A stretch of DNA of 64,000 nucleotides from contig CALVTO010000002.1 in NCBI GenBank assembly GCA_944362705.1, positions 204,818-268,817 of the forward strand, in the 5' to 3' direction. Both the position numbers and the translations under genes were made by a program. Origin of the DNA: an uncultured Clostridia bacterium. GTDB lineage: Bacteria > Bacillota > Clostridia > Christensenellales > UBA1242. Below the pieces are notes generated by a model, which saw only the letters and a list, made by a program, of their open reading frames with translations, was not told the origin of the DNA and did not search any database. Positions 25,867 to 33,124 of the stretch are shown piece by piece (the stretch's first letter is position 1; every line of letters begins with the position of its first letter).

Positions 25867-28145
25867 CTATTCGGTATAACGCGGAACGCAATGACCGTCA
25901 TATCATCTTCTGGCGCTTGTTTTGCACGCGCCAAACTTTCTTCCAGTACGCTTTCGGCAAGCATTTGCATATTACGCAACCTTTCCCCCGCAACAAATTC
26001 CAAAAAAGCGCGTGGGTTTTCAAAGGTATCGGTTACGCCATCGGAAGCAAGAACTATCACGTCGCCCGCTTTTGCGTAGCGATCGATGCTTTTACACGAA
26101 GCACTTTGTACAATACCTAAAGGTAAATTTTCGCCCTGAATAAGTTCAGCGGTTTGATTACTTTCATATACGCTTACACTGCTTCCAAATTTTAAAAAGT
26201 GCACCGTTTGCGCTATGGTATCTACTAAACAAATATCCATAGCAGAAAAGTTTTCCGATTTATTGCCTGCTAATAAGCCATTGATATTGGCAACAATGGT
26301 AGCCGTATCAAACCCAATGGCGTACATTTGCTCTACGAGTTCAATCGTTTGCGAACTATACGCATGCGCCACTTTACCATGCCCTTTGCCATCGGAAAGC
26401 ACAAGCAAATACTTGCCTTCGGGAAGCGCTTTCATGGTATATGTATCACCACTAACAACAGCCTTATGTTTCCCTATGCTTGCGGTGCCAAATACGACAT
26501 CAATTTTAGGAGCAATTTTGCATTGCACAATCTTCCAACCCACCATAGGCGCGGATATAACATCGCTCACAAAAAGACGCACATGAAATAACCTAGATAA
26601 ACTTTCCACCAACCGTGGGTTTTGCACGTCGGCTGTTGGTATTTGCACAAATATAGACTGTAACTGATTGCCAACGCGTTGTGCAAAGGCTTCGCTTACT
26701 GTAATATTATGGTACCTTAGCTCTTCGGTGATGGCACGCGCCACTGACGTGTCTATTTTTGACTGTTTGGGCATCATTTCTATAAGTTTCATTAGCGTTT
26801 GTTGCATGCCCTGCAAATGTTCGGATAAAGCCTGCTTTTGCGTGTTTTCATTCTCTACCAACATTTGAAAACTTGAAAATCTTACAGCTCCGCTTGCTAT
26901 ATGCGCTACCATGTTTGCAAGCATCACGCAATGCTCTTGCATAACTGGGGAAACATCTTGTACAGATAAACTTCCTTGCGTTAAACCTTGCTTAGCCATA
27001 GCGCATATTTCTGCGTACATTTGCGCTTCTGCGTTTTCAAAACAATAAAAATACTTAGGACACTGTTTACAATATTTTTGCAACGTATCTTTTACCAATA
27101 CGTCTTGCGCTTCGGTGGCGGTAAGTTTGTTGGTAACAAACTGTGTATATGTTTTTTGCATTTTTTGGTATGTATCGGCTAATAATTGCAACTTATTTTT
27201 AAGCAATAATCTTTCCGCCTGAAAGAGTGCAGACTGCATAACAGGCTGACTTCTTCCCATTTGTTGTTGAAATTTTGCCAGCCATTTTTCGGGCAAAACA
27301 GCATACACGAAACAAGGAAGCACAACAAGCGCGACATGTACATACGAATAGGAAGCGTAGCCATTAAAAAATATACCTAAACAAATGTCCACACTTACAA
27401 CATACAACGCACTTGCCCAACGTTTTTTGCCACCGACAATGAGTGCAATGGCTTGAAGACCAAAAAGTGCAATATAGCTAATGCCACCTGCAAAGAAAGC
27501 CACGCCTATGCCCATAACCACAGAAAGCGCTAACGTAAACGCATTGCCTTGCAATACATACGCTACCATAAGCGCAAGTAATGAAAGTACTGCCACCAAA
27601 GGCGTATCTACAATATATACATTGCATAGCCCCAGTGTTAGCGCCATAACAAACACCGCACCACAAACCTTTTCGTCGAGTGTGAGTGGTGTAGATGCCC
27701 CACGCGTTTTAAGTGCAGAAAACACCGTGGCGCAAGCATAAAAGAACATAATACTTAAACTTAGTTCTACAATTTTTAAGGCAAGTTGTGTAAAAGTTTG
27801 CGTATAAAAATAAAGTTGACCGGCATACCCTACGCACGCATACAGCATAAGCACCCATATTGGCATACGCTTTTTGATAACCGCGTGAAGCACCCATGCA
27901 AACAAAAGTACAATGCTGGTTAAAACGCTACAAATGAGCATAGACCATGTAGGAAAAACTAAAATTTTTGAAACAATATAAACAGGAATAATAAATAAAG
28001 GGCTTGTACGCACAAACAATAGTGCCCAAGCAAAGCCTTCAGCAAATGGAGAAAACAAATGCATCATTTGCGCCCGTGCGCAAATATACATGCAAATTGC
28101 GCAGGCAACAAAATACAAACCTTTATATATAGAATTTCGTTTCAT
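25863..28145 (-). CDS. spoIIE: Stage II sporulation protein E (PP2C phosphatase)
   Basis: Dephosphorylates the anti-anti-sigma factor SpoIIAA to activate sigma-F in the forespore. 760 aa. Roughly ten N-terminal membrane helices (residues 10-300), a central regulatory region with a Cys cluster (CKQCPKYFYC), then the PP2C domain: VVSGDTYTM, LLVLSDGKGHGKVA, FGSSVSVYE, VIVLASDGVTD, DDMTVIAF. It is shorter than the 827 aa of Bacillus SpoIIE. The ribosome binding site GAGG lies in the loop of a hairpin whose stem includes the start codon (28144-28162). Confidence 0.95.
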   Translation of the reverse strand: MKRNSIYKGLYFVACAICMYICARAQMMHLFSPFAEGFAWALLFVRTSPLFIIPVYIVSKILVFPTWSMLICSVLTSIVLLFAWVLHAVIKKRMPIWVLMLYACVGYAGQLYFYTQTFTQLALKIVELSLSIMFFYACATVFSALKTRGASTPLTLDEKVCGAVFVMALTLGLCNVYIVDTPLVAVLSLLALMVAYVLQGNAFTLALSVVMGIGVAFFAGGISYIALFGLQAIALIVGGKKRWASALYVVSVDICLGIFFNGYASYSYVHVALVVLPCFVYAVLPEKWLAKFQQQMGRSQPVMQSALFQAERLLLKNKLQLLADTYQKMQKTYTQFVTNKLTATEAQDVLVKDTLQKYCKQCPKYFYCFENAEAQMYAEICAMAKQGLTQGSLSVQDVSPVMQEHCVMLANMVAHIASGAVRFSSFQMLVENENTQKQALSEHLQGMQQTLMKLIEMMPKQSKIDTSVARAITEELRYHNITVSEAFAQRVGNQLQSIFVQIPTADVQNPRLVESLSRLFHVRLFVSDVISAPMVGWKIVQCKIAPKIDVVFGTASIGKHKAVVSGDTYTMKALPEGKYLLVLSDGKGHGKVAHAYSSQTIELVEQMYAIGFDTATIVANINGLLAGNKSENFSAMDICLVDTIAQTVHFLKFGSSVSVYESNQTAELIQGENLPLGIVQSASCKSIDRYAKAGDVIVLASDGVTDTFENPRAFLEFVAGERLRNMQMLAESVLEESLARAKQAPEDDMTVIAFRVIPNS

Positions 28146-28162
28146 ACCAAACCTCTTGGTAT
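28144..28162 (-). promoter_or_regulatory. Hairpin masking the spoIIE start codon
   Basis: ATACCAA (28162-28156) pairs with TTGGTAT (28150-28144). The loop is GAGGT, the ribosome binding site, and the first two bases of the ATG are in the stem. Confidence 0.55.
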
Positions 28163-28193
28163 TACTTTACAAAAATTACCTGAACTTTGCGCA

Positions 28194-28223
28194 TAAAAAA
28201 AAGGGACTATTTTGTACCTTTTT
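28194..28223 (-). terminator. Terminator upstream of spoIIE
   Basis: AAAAAGG/CCTTTTT stem with T run on the minus strand, ending the two-gene operon at 28253-29765. Confidence 0.6.
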
Positions 28224-28252
28224 ACCCAATATTTGCGTAATTTACCTATTTA

Positions 28253-28597
28253 TTAGCGATGAGGTATACCATTATTTTGTGCCGAAGCTTGTCGTTTAGA
28301 TTCTTTTTCTAATAAAGTAATATCTTGTAAAGTAAAATCTTGACCCTGTTTTAATTTTTGCGAAAGTTGTTGCACAACAACCGATGTTGCCATAAACTCT
28401 GGCAAATGCAAGCGCCTGCATAGCACAAGCCCCCTTAAACTACTTTTTTGCGGAATAAGTATTTCTGGGTGCAAAATGGGTTTTATTTGATCGGCTTGTG
28501 CATGCACAATAATAATGCCTTCTTCATTATGTTCGGCATCGTGCTGTACAAAGTATTTTAATTCAGGTGGATAAAATGCAATAGGAATTTTTACCAT
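28253..28597 (-). CDS. Uncharacterised 114-aa protein
   Basis: Family not recognised. The first half is beta-rich (IIIVHAQADQIKPILHPEI), the second half helical and Gln/Lys-rich; soluble, no signal. AAGGAGG ribosome binding site. It starts 13 bases after the transglutaminase-like gene at 28611, so the two form an operon and may work together. Confidence 0.65.
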   Translation of the reverse strand: MVKIPIAFYPPELKYFVQHDAEHNEEGIIIVHAQADQIKPILHPEILIPQKSSLRGLVLCRRLHLPEFMATSVVVQQLSQKLKQGQDFTLQDITLLEKESKRQASAQNNGIPHR

Positions 28598-28610
28598 AAC
28601 ACCCTCCTTA

Positions 28611-29765
28611 TTATTTTTGTCTTTCTATATAAGATTGATACGTTTTTACAAATGTATTTTGCGCTTCGCTATCAAAAATTCGCATGGCCGCCAATGTCGT
28701 GTTATTTATAATTTGTTTATTATTCTTTGCACACTCTTCTCTGGTAAAACCACCCGATTTATGTAAAATTGCAGTTGCACCTTTTATATATTTTACCATA
28801 GGTATAGGCACACTTATGGTACGTTGTATGTAATCTTTCATACTTTCTTCTTGTGCAGGTTTATCGGTTGTAAATACATACTCTTGATGCGTATATGGCG
28901 TTATATTGTGGAACGCTTTTTCACCTTGATCACTTAAACAAACATGCTCTAAATCTGCCACTGGATACATACATGTCGCTAAGTTATACCCCTCAACCCC
29001 ATTTTCAGCACTCCAAAACGCGTCGTTTAGATAGGTCCCTTGCACCCCATATACGTCGTCTTGAATGTCAATGCTATTCAGCGCGTGAGACGGTTTATAG
29101 GTTTGCGTTGTTGCGTTATAGCCATCAAATAATTCTATCGAACAGGAAAGCCCCGGCATTTGTAGTGCGTCGATAACCGCTTTTGTCCAGTGTGCATACG
29201 AAACGCATACAAACCCTTGATTATGATAGTAAGAAAGAATAGAACGATTATATTCTGCCCAAGTTTCGTTTTTAGAGTGGCCATCAAGACAATCGTTGCT
29301 CATGGAGCCTAATGTTTGATGAATAAACAAAACACTTTCAAAGGGCGTTAGTTGCAAATTTTTTATTTCTTTTACTATATCTTGAATTAACTCGTTTGCC
29401 CATACAACTTGCTGGTAAGGCCAATAAAAATGCGGGTTATAGGCAGAGTAACCTAAACTTGGTTGTTGATATTTTTGTAAAATTTGGTTAATTGTATCAC
29501 ACGTTTGAAGTTGCTGTTCGTTACATGTATAAGGAACGGCATCTTGCTTGCTTCGGTTTCCGCCGGCATCGTATACCACAAACTGCACACTTTGTTGTTT
29601 TTCAAACATATATTTTGCAATGTTTTCTATGCGCTGTAGATGATTTTCTGTAATAGGCTCAGATGCATCAATAGAAACAATGAGCTGCTCATCTGGTTTT
29701 AGTTTTAATAGCATACCATATAAAGAAGATGGCACACATTGGTCAGAAAATACGTAATTTTTCAT
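28611..29765 (-). CDS. Cytosolic transglutaminase-like protein, paralogue 2
   Basis: 384 aa from MKNYVFSDQC; GAGG 8 bases upstream selects this start over an in-frame ATG that precedes the promoter. Same layout as the protein at 15645: an alpha/beta N-terminal domain, then a papain-fold core with Cys187 in GFVCVSYAHW, His227 in KPSHALNSI and Asp248 in GTYLNDAFW, then a helical C-terminal region. It lacks the N-terminal coiled coil of paralogue 1. No signal peptide, so it acts in the cytosol. It and the 114-aa gene sit inside a block that is otherwise syntenic with Bacillus. Confidence 0.65.
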   Translation of the reverse strand: MKNYVFSDQCVPSSLYGMLLKLKPDEQLIVSIDASEPITENHLQRIENIAKYMFEKQQSVQFVVYDAGGNRSKQDAVPYTCNEQQLQTCDTINQILQKYQQPSLGYSAYNPHFYWPYQQVVWANELIQDIVKEIKNLQLTPFESVLFIHQTLGSMSNDCLDGHSKNETWAEYNRSILSYYHNQGFVCVSYAHWTKAVIDALQMPGLSCSIELFDGYNATTQTYKPSHALNSIDIQDDVYGVQGTYLNDAFWSAENGVEGYNLATCMYPVADLEHVCLSDQGEKAFHNITPYTHQEYVFTTDKPAQEESMKDYIQRTISVPIPMVKYIKGATAILHKSGGFTREECAKNNKQIINNTTLAAMRIFDSEAQNTFVKTYQSYIERQK

Positions 29766-29781
29766 AAAACACCTCATAAAA

Positions 29782-29810
29782 ATTGTACACGCATTTTCTC
29801 CATTCGTCAA
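29782..29810 (-). promoter_or_regulatory. Sigma-A promoter of the paralogue-2 operon
   Basis: TTGACG (29810-29805), 17-base spacer, TACAAT (29787-29782). Confidence 0.75.
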
Positions 29811-29814
29811 GGCA

Positions 29815-29840
29815 TAAAAAAACCACTACCTTTGTAGTGG
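29815..29840 (-). terminator. Terminator of the tRNA cluster
   Basis: CCACTAC-AAAG-GTAGTGG followed by a T run on the minus strand. Confidence 0.85.
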
Positions 29841-29844
29841 TGCT

Positions 29845-29920
29845 TGGTGGGAACTATAGGACTCGAACCTATGACCGCCTGCTTGTAAGGCAGATGCTCT
29901 ACCAACTGAGCTAAACTCCC
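29845..29920 (-). tRNA. tRNA-Val (anticodon TAC)
   Basis: 76-base cloverleaf with encoded CCA. Anticodon loop CTTACAA; acceptor GGGAGTT pairs with AGTTCCC through two G-U pairs; T loop TTCGAGT. Last tRNA of a four-tRNA transcript. Confidence 0.93.
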
Positions 29921-29926
29921 AAAATG

Positions 29927-30001
29927 TGGTGACCCCAGGGAGGTTCGAACTCCCGATACCGCCGTGAAAGGGCGATGTCTTAACCACTTGACCATGGGGC
30001 C
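29927..30001 (-). tRNA. tRNA-Glu (anticodon TTC)
   Basis: 75-base cloverleaf with encoded CCA. Anticodon loop CTTTCAC on a TCGCC/GGCGG stem; acceptor GGCCCCA/TGGGGTC. Confidence 0.93.
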
Positions 30002-30006
30002 GTATT

Positions 30007-30083
30007 TGGTAGCGACGGACGGATTTGAACCATCGACCTGCTGGGTATGAACCAGACGCTCTAGCCAACTGAGCTACGTCGCC
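30007..30083 (-). tRNA. Elongator tRNA-Met (anticodon CAT)
   Basis: 77 bases with encoded CCA. Anticodon loop TTCATAC. Starts GGCGACGTAGCTCAG and ends GTCGCTACCA, close to the Bacillus elongator tRNA-Met, and lacks initiator features. Confidence 0.9.
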
Positions 30084-30089
30084 AAACAA

Positions 30090-30167
30090 TGGTTGCGGGG
30101 GCGGGATTTGAACCACGCGACCTTTGGGTTATGAGCCCAACGAGCTTCCGGACTGCTCTACCCCGCG
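30090..30167 (-). tRNA. Initiator tRNA-fMet (anticodon CAT) with an extra base in the T arm
   Basis: Starts CGCGGGGTAGAGCAG, has the unpaired C1-A72, three G-C pairs at the end of the anticodon stem (GGGCTCATAACCC) and ends CCCCGCAACCA, all initiator hallmarks. It is 78 bases rather than 77: the T-arm 5' strand reads GCGTGG where GCGGG would pair perfectly with CCCGC, leaving a bulged U or an enlarged loop. Confidence 0.9.
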
Positions 30168-30195
30168 ACGCAACTATGCAAAACATAGCCCTCTA

Positions 30196-30225
30196 ATAAT
30201 ACAAAAGACACGGTAGGTTTGTCAA
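30196..30225 (-). promoter_or_regulatory. Sigma-A promoter of the tRNA cluster
   Basis: TTGACA (30225-30220), 18-base spacer, TATTAT (30201-30196). A CTATG/CATAG hairpin (30188-30174) starts at the predicted first base. Confidence 0.8.
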
Positions 30226-30240
30226 CACTTTTTTAAAAAT

Positions 30241-30522
30241 TTATTGAAAAACATAAATTACTTCGCCGTCTTTTATTTTACCCATTTCTTCTCGAGCGTA
30301 ATCTTCGGCAAATGTAGGGTCTTCTCTATTGGCAATACCGTTTAACAAATCTTCTCTTTGTTGCTGTTTTTGTGCAATGCTTTCATCTAACGCCTTAGCT
30401 TGCGCTTTTAAACGATGCAAATACACATACTGAAACATAATCACAAAAAGCAAAACCACAAAAAGTATGGTTAAGCATATAGTTGTTATTTTAACTGTTT
30501 GTTTTAATTGAGATTGCGTCAT
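30241..30522 (-). CDS. divIC: Septum formation initiator DivIC/FtsB
   Basis: 93-aa bitopic division protein. Membrane helix at residues 11-33, then a coiled coil (HRLKAQAKALDESIAQKQQQ) and the C-terminal EDYAREEMGKIKDGEVIYVF typical of DivIC. It links FtsL and the late divisome at midcell. Last gene of yabP-yabQ-divIC, the order seen in Bacillus. Confidence 0.88.
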   Translation of the reverse strand: MTQSQLKQTVKITTICLTILFVVLLFVIMFQYVYLHRLKAQAKALDESIAQKQQQREDLLNGIANREDPTFAEDYAREEMGKIKDGEVIYVFQ

Positions 30523-30527
30523 TTTTT

Positions 30528-30896
30528 TTACCGTAAAACCTTTTTTACAAACGCCGATTGTTTTACTTTTTTTCTTACGTTTGCGGTTTTAGTATACACA
30601 ATATGCAAAAGTTTGGCAAATAAAAAACCAAAACTTACGCGTTCTAATAAAAAACCTAACCAAAATGCTACAAGTTGGTACATGTAAAAAGCGCCTTGGG
30701 TTGTATGCAACAAACTAAGAAAAAATAACATTCCGCTAGTAAAAAATACAAAAAAATCGACCAATAAGGTGATAAAAAACTTATGCAAAAAAAGCGCGCG
30801 CACGAATTTGCCTACTTCGTACACTACACCAAATAAGCAACCAAAGCCCACACAATATAAAAAAATAGATGCTTGCGCCTGCGCCACGACCAACAT
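30528..30896 (-). CDS. yabQ: Spore cortex biosynthesis protein YabQ
   Basis: 122-aa membrane protein with about four helices (QASIFLYCVGFGCLFGVVYE at the start). YabQ localises to the forespore outer membrane and is needed for cortex formation. It is shorter than the Bacillus protein, lacking most of the C-terminal extension. It overlaps the yabP stop codon by one base. Confidence 0.82.
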   Translation of the reverse strand: MLVVAQAQASIFLYCVGFGCLFGVVYEVGKFVRALFLHKFFITLLVDFFVFFTSGMLFFLSLLHTTQGAFYMYQLVAFWLGFLLERVSFGFLFAKLLHIVYTKTANVRKKVKQSAFVKKVLR

Positions 30897-31174
30897 TATT
30901 GAAACAACCTTTTAAATAACGATTTTTTGCTTTTTGCGCTTGTATATACCACGCCCCCAATTTGCCCTGTTACAGCAAGTTCTCCCGTTGCAATATCTAG
31001 TTTTTCCACATGCAACTGTTCGCCAGTAATTTTTAACGCACCCTTACAAGATTTTGCAAAAATTTCTTTTTCTGTAGCACGAATAACATCTTCAATGCCT
31101 GACATTTGCAACTGTGCTCTATTTTCAAAGTGCACGGTGTGTTGTTTGTGTTTTTGTTCAACTTGTTCTACCAT
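30896..31174 (-). CDS. yabP: Sporulation protein YabP
   Basis: 92 aa of the YabP/YqfC family: HTVHFENRAQLQMSGIEDVI followed by a beta-rich core (GALKITGEQLHVEKLDIATG) and IGGVVYTSAKSKKSLFKRLF. Mother-cell protein required for YabQ-dependent cortex assembly. A sigma-E -10 box CATACAAT lies 18 bases upstream, with an AAGGAG ribosome binding site. Confidence 0.88.
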   Translation of the reverse strand: MVEQVEQKHKQHTVHFENRAQLQMSGIEDVIRATEKEIFAKSCKGALKITGEQLHVEKLDIATGELAVTGQIGGVVYTSAKSKKSLFKRLFQ

Positions 31175-31191
31175 AATTTCTCCTTTACTTT

Positions 31192-31199
31192 ATTGTATG
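31192..31199 (-). promoter_or_regulatory. Sigma-E -10 box of yabP
   Basis: CATACAAT matches the sigma-E -10 consensus exactly. No convincing -35 element is visible at the expected distance. Confidence 0.5.
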
Positions 31200-31224
31200 C
31201 ACGTACATAAAGAAAAAACACTCA

Positions 31225-31254
31225 TAAAAAAATAGGCACCCGCCTATTTTTTTA
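31225..31254 (-). terminator. Terminator of cysS, overlapping its stop codon
   Basis: AATAGGC-GGGT-GCCTATT stem (31248-31231) with T run; the cysS TAG lies inside the stem. Confidence 0.85.
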
Positions 31255-32635
31255 CAATGGTATATTCAGTTGCTGCATCTTTAATTTCGTACCCTTTGGC
31301 TAAAAGGCTTGCACGCAAAGCATCGGCTTCTGCCCAATTTTTTTGTAATTTTGCTTGCCATCTTTTTTCTGCAAGCTGTTGAATTTCTTCTGGAATTTCT
31401 TGTTTTTGATGCGCATCGATAAACGCCAATACGCTAACCGACGGATTTATAAACAACCCAAGTAGCCCATAGGTTTGACGAATGGCGCGTGCATCTGCTA
31501 AGGCGGAAGCGTCGCCCTCTTTTACTTTTTGTTGTAGTGTTTTAAAATAGCCAAACAAATTTGCTACAACTTTTGCTGTATTAAAATCGTCGGCCATGGC
31601 TTCGTTAAACTCTTTATCAATACTCTCATTTTTCGCAAGTGTTGATGCAAACGCTTGGTCTACATCTCTTAAAATGCTATGAAAATGGTACATATGCTTT
31701 TCTGCTTCTTCAAACAAGCTTTCTGTAATATTGATATCGTTACGGTAATTGGTTTGCAAGAGTGCAAATTTTACTACTTCTGGGTGCCAACGCTTTTTTA
31801 AGTCTTCTAGTAAAATACTATTGCCTAAACTTTTACTCATTTTTTGTCCGTTTACTTTAATTAGGCCGTTATGCGTCCAATATTTAACAAACGGTTTACC
31901 TGTAAGCGCTTCGGTTTGCGCAATTTCATTTTCATGATGTGGGAAAATTAAATCACGACCACCACCGTGAATATCAATTTGCTCACCAAAGGCTTTTAGG
32001 TTCATGGCCGAACATTCTATGTGCCAACCCGGACGCCCTTCACCCCAAGGAGATGGCCAAGAAGGCTCACCTGGTTTTGCGGATTTCCATAAAGCAAAAT
32101 CTAGCGGGCTACGTTTTTGCTCGTCGTTATCTATACGAACGCCATGTAAAGATTCTTCTGTGTTGCGGTTAGAAAGTTTACCATAACCCGGAAAACTTTC
32201 TACAGAAAAATACACATCACCATTTTCGGTCACATACGCGTGCCCTTTACGGATAAGTGTTTGCACAAAAGCAATAATATCATTTACCGTTTCGGTAGCG
32301 CGCAACCAAAGGTTGGGTTCATCTATTTGAAAATATTGCATAATTTCATCAATATTTTGAATCATTTGTTGCGCATACAATTTAGCATCGGTATGCGTTT
32401 GGTTTGCAGCCGCTATAATTTTATCATCTATATCGGTATAATTACGTGCATAGGTAACGTTATACCCTTGTTTTTCTAAAAATTTACGGAAAATATCATA
32501 AATATATGCCTGATACAAATGCCCGATATGCGCTTTACCTGAAACAGTTATACCGCATGCATACATGGTTACATTAGGCGCGTGCAAAGGCACAAATTCC
32601 TGTTTTTGACGAGTAAGTGTGTTATAAATTTTCAT
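31244..32635 (-). CDS. cysS: Cysteinyl-tRNA synthetase
   Basis: Charges tRNA-Cys. 463 aa, class Ia synthetase. YACGITVSGKAHIGH carries the zinc Cys and HIGH motif, PGWHIECSAM and HGGGRDLIFPHHENE are diagnostic, and KMSKSLGNS closes the active site. Ribosome binding site TAGGAG overlaps the stop of the marR-type gene 9 bases upstream, so the two are one operon. No T-box leader is present. Confidence 0.97.
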   Translation of the reverse strand: MKIYNTLTRQKQEFVPLHAPNVTMYACGITVSGKAHIGHLYQAYIYDIFRKFLEKQGYNVTYARNYTDIDDKIIAAANQTHTDAKLYAQQMIQNIDEIMQYFQIDEPNLWLRATETVNDIIAFVQTLIRKGHAYVTENGDVYFSVESFPGYGKLSNRNTEESLHGVRIDNDEQKRSPLDFALWKSAKPGEPSWPSPWGEGRPGWHIECSAMNLKAFGEQIDIHGGGRDLIFPHHENEIAQTEALTGKPFVKYWTHNGLIKVNGQKMSKSLGNSILLEDLKKRWHPEVVKFALLQTNYRNDINITESLFEEAEKHMYHFHSILRDVDQAFASTLAKNESIDKEFNEAMADDFNTAKVVANLFGYFKTLQQKVKEGDASALADARAIRQTYGLLGLFINPSVSVLAFIDAHQKQEIPEEIQQLAEKRWQAKLQKNWAEADALRASLLAKGYEIKDAATEYTIVKK

Positions 32636-32644
32636 ACGATTCTC

Positions 32645-33043
32645 CTAGTGAATTTTTTGTAATAAATTGTTTAATTTTTCGAGCAGTATACACGCTTCCC
32701 CTACGTCTTCTATTTCTAAATTTTCAATGCTTTTCATTTTTTCTGTAAGCATTGCGTTACCTTTTTCCGTTATTGTATAAAAAATTTCTTTTTTATTATG
32801 TTCATCTTTGCCTTTTTCTATAAGACCTTGAGAAATCATATCGCTGGCAATAAGCGCTAAATTGCTTTTAGCGAGTACCAATTCTTTAATAAGTAGTTTT
32901 GGCGAGGTTTTTCCATTTTTTTTGATGATATACAAAATTTGATATTTTACAGTAAAAAGACCCGAGTTCTCGGCTTTGCCTTCCGAAAGACGATCGGTGA
33001 GTATTTTTGTATAAATAAGGTCTTTTGCAAACTGCTCTTTCAT
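32645..33043 (-). CDS. MarR family transcriptional regulator
   Basis: 132 aa from MKEQFAKDL; GAGGAAA upstream selects this start over an earlier frame opening. Winged helix-turn-helix region KTSPKLLIKELVLAKSNLALIASDMISQGLIEK, then the wing KKEIFYTITEKGN. MarR proteins bind palindromes as dimers and respond to small molecules. Here it is transcribed with cysS from a promoter whose -35 box lies in a perfect 10-base palindrome, a likely operator and also the metG terminator. Confidence 0.78.
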   Translation of the reverse strand: MKEQFAKDLIYTKILTDRLSEGKAENSGLFTVKYQILYIIKKNGKTSPKLLIKELVLAKSNLALIASDMISQGLIEKGKDEHNKKEIFYTITEKGNAMLTEKMKSIENLEIEDVGEACILLEKLNNLLQKIH

Positions 33044-33067
33044 TTGTATTTCCTCGTTTACACACAC

Positions 33068-33096
33068 ATTGTATACTAGCAAACAAAAAAAGTCAA
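33068..33096 (-). promoter_or_regulatory. Sigma-A promoter of the marR-cysS operon
   Basis: TTGACT (33096-33091), 17-base spacer, TACAAT (33073-33068). Confidence 0.75.
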
Positions 33097-33120
33097 ACAT
33101 GCTATGTTTGACTTTTATAA
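33084..33120 (-). terminator. Putative terminator-like palindrome overlapping the marR promoter
   Basis: AGTCAAACAT-GCT-ATGTTTGACT (33091-33113) lies between metG and the marR promoter. The upper arm contains the -35 box. T run on the minus strand reads into the marR promoter region. Because metG ends at 33125 on the same strand, the hairpin can terminate it; it is also a candidate MarR operator. Confidence 0.6.
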
Positions 33121-33124
33121 TTTT

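Noticed and set aside
28280..28286. Spo0A-box-like TGCCGAA upstream of spoIIE
   Set aside because: A single heptamer inside the neighbouring gene, separated from spoIIE by a terminator; too short to support a call.
29807..30116. Minus-strand reading frames across the tRNA cluster
   Set aside because: They translate four well-formed tRNAs; not genes.
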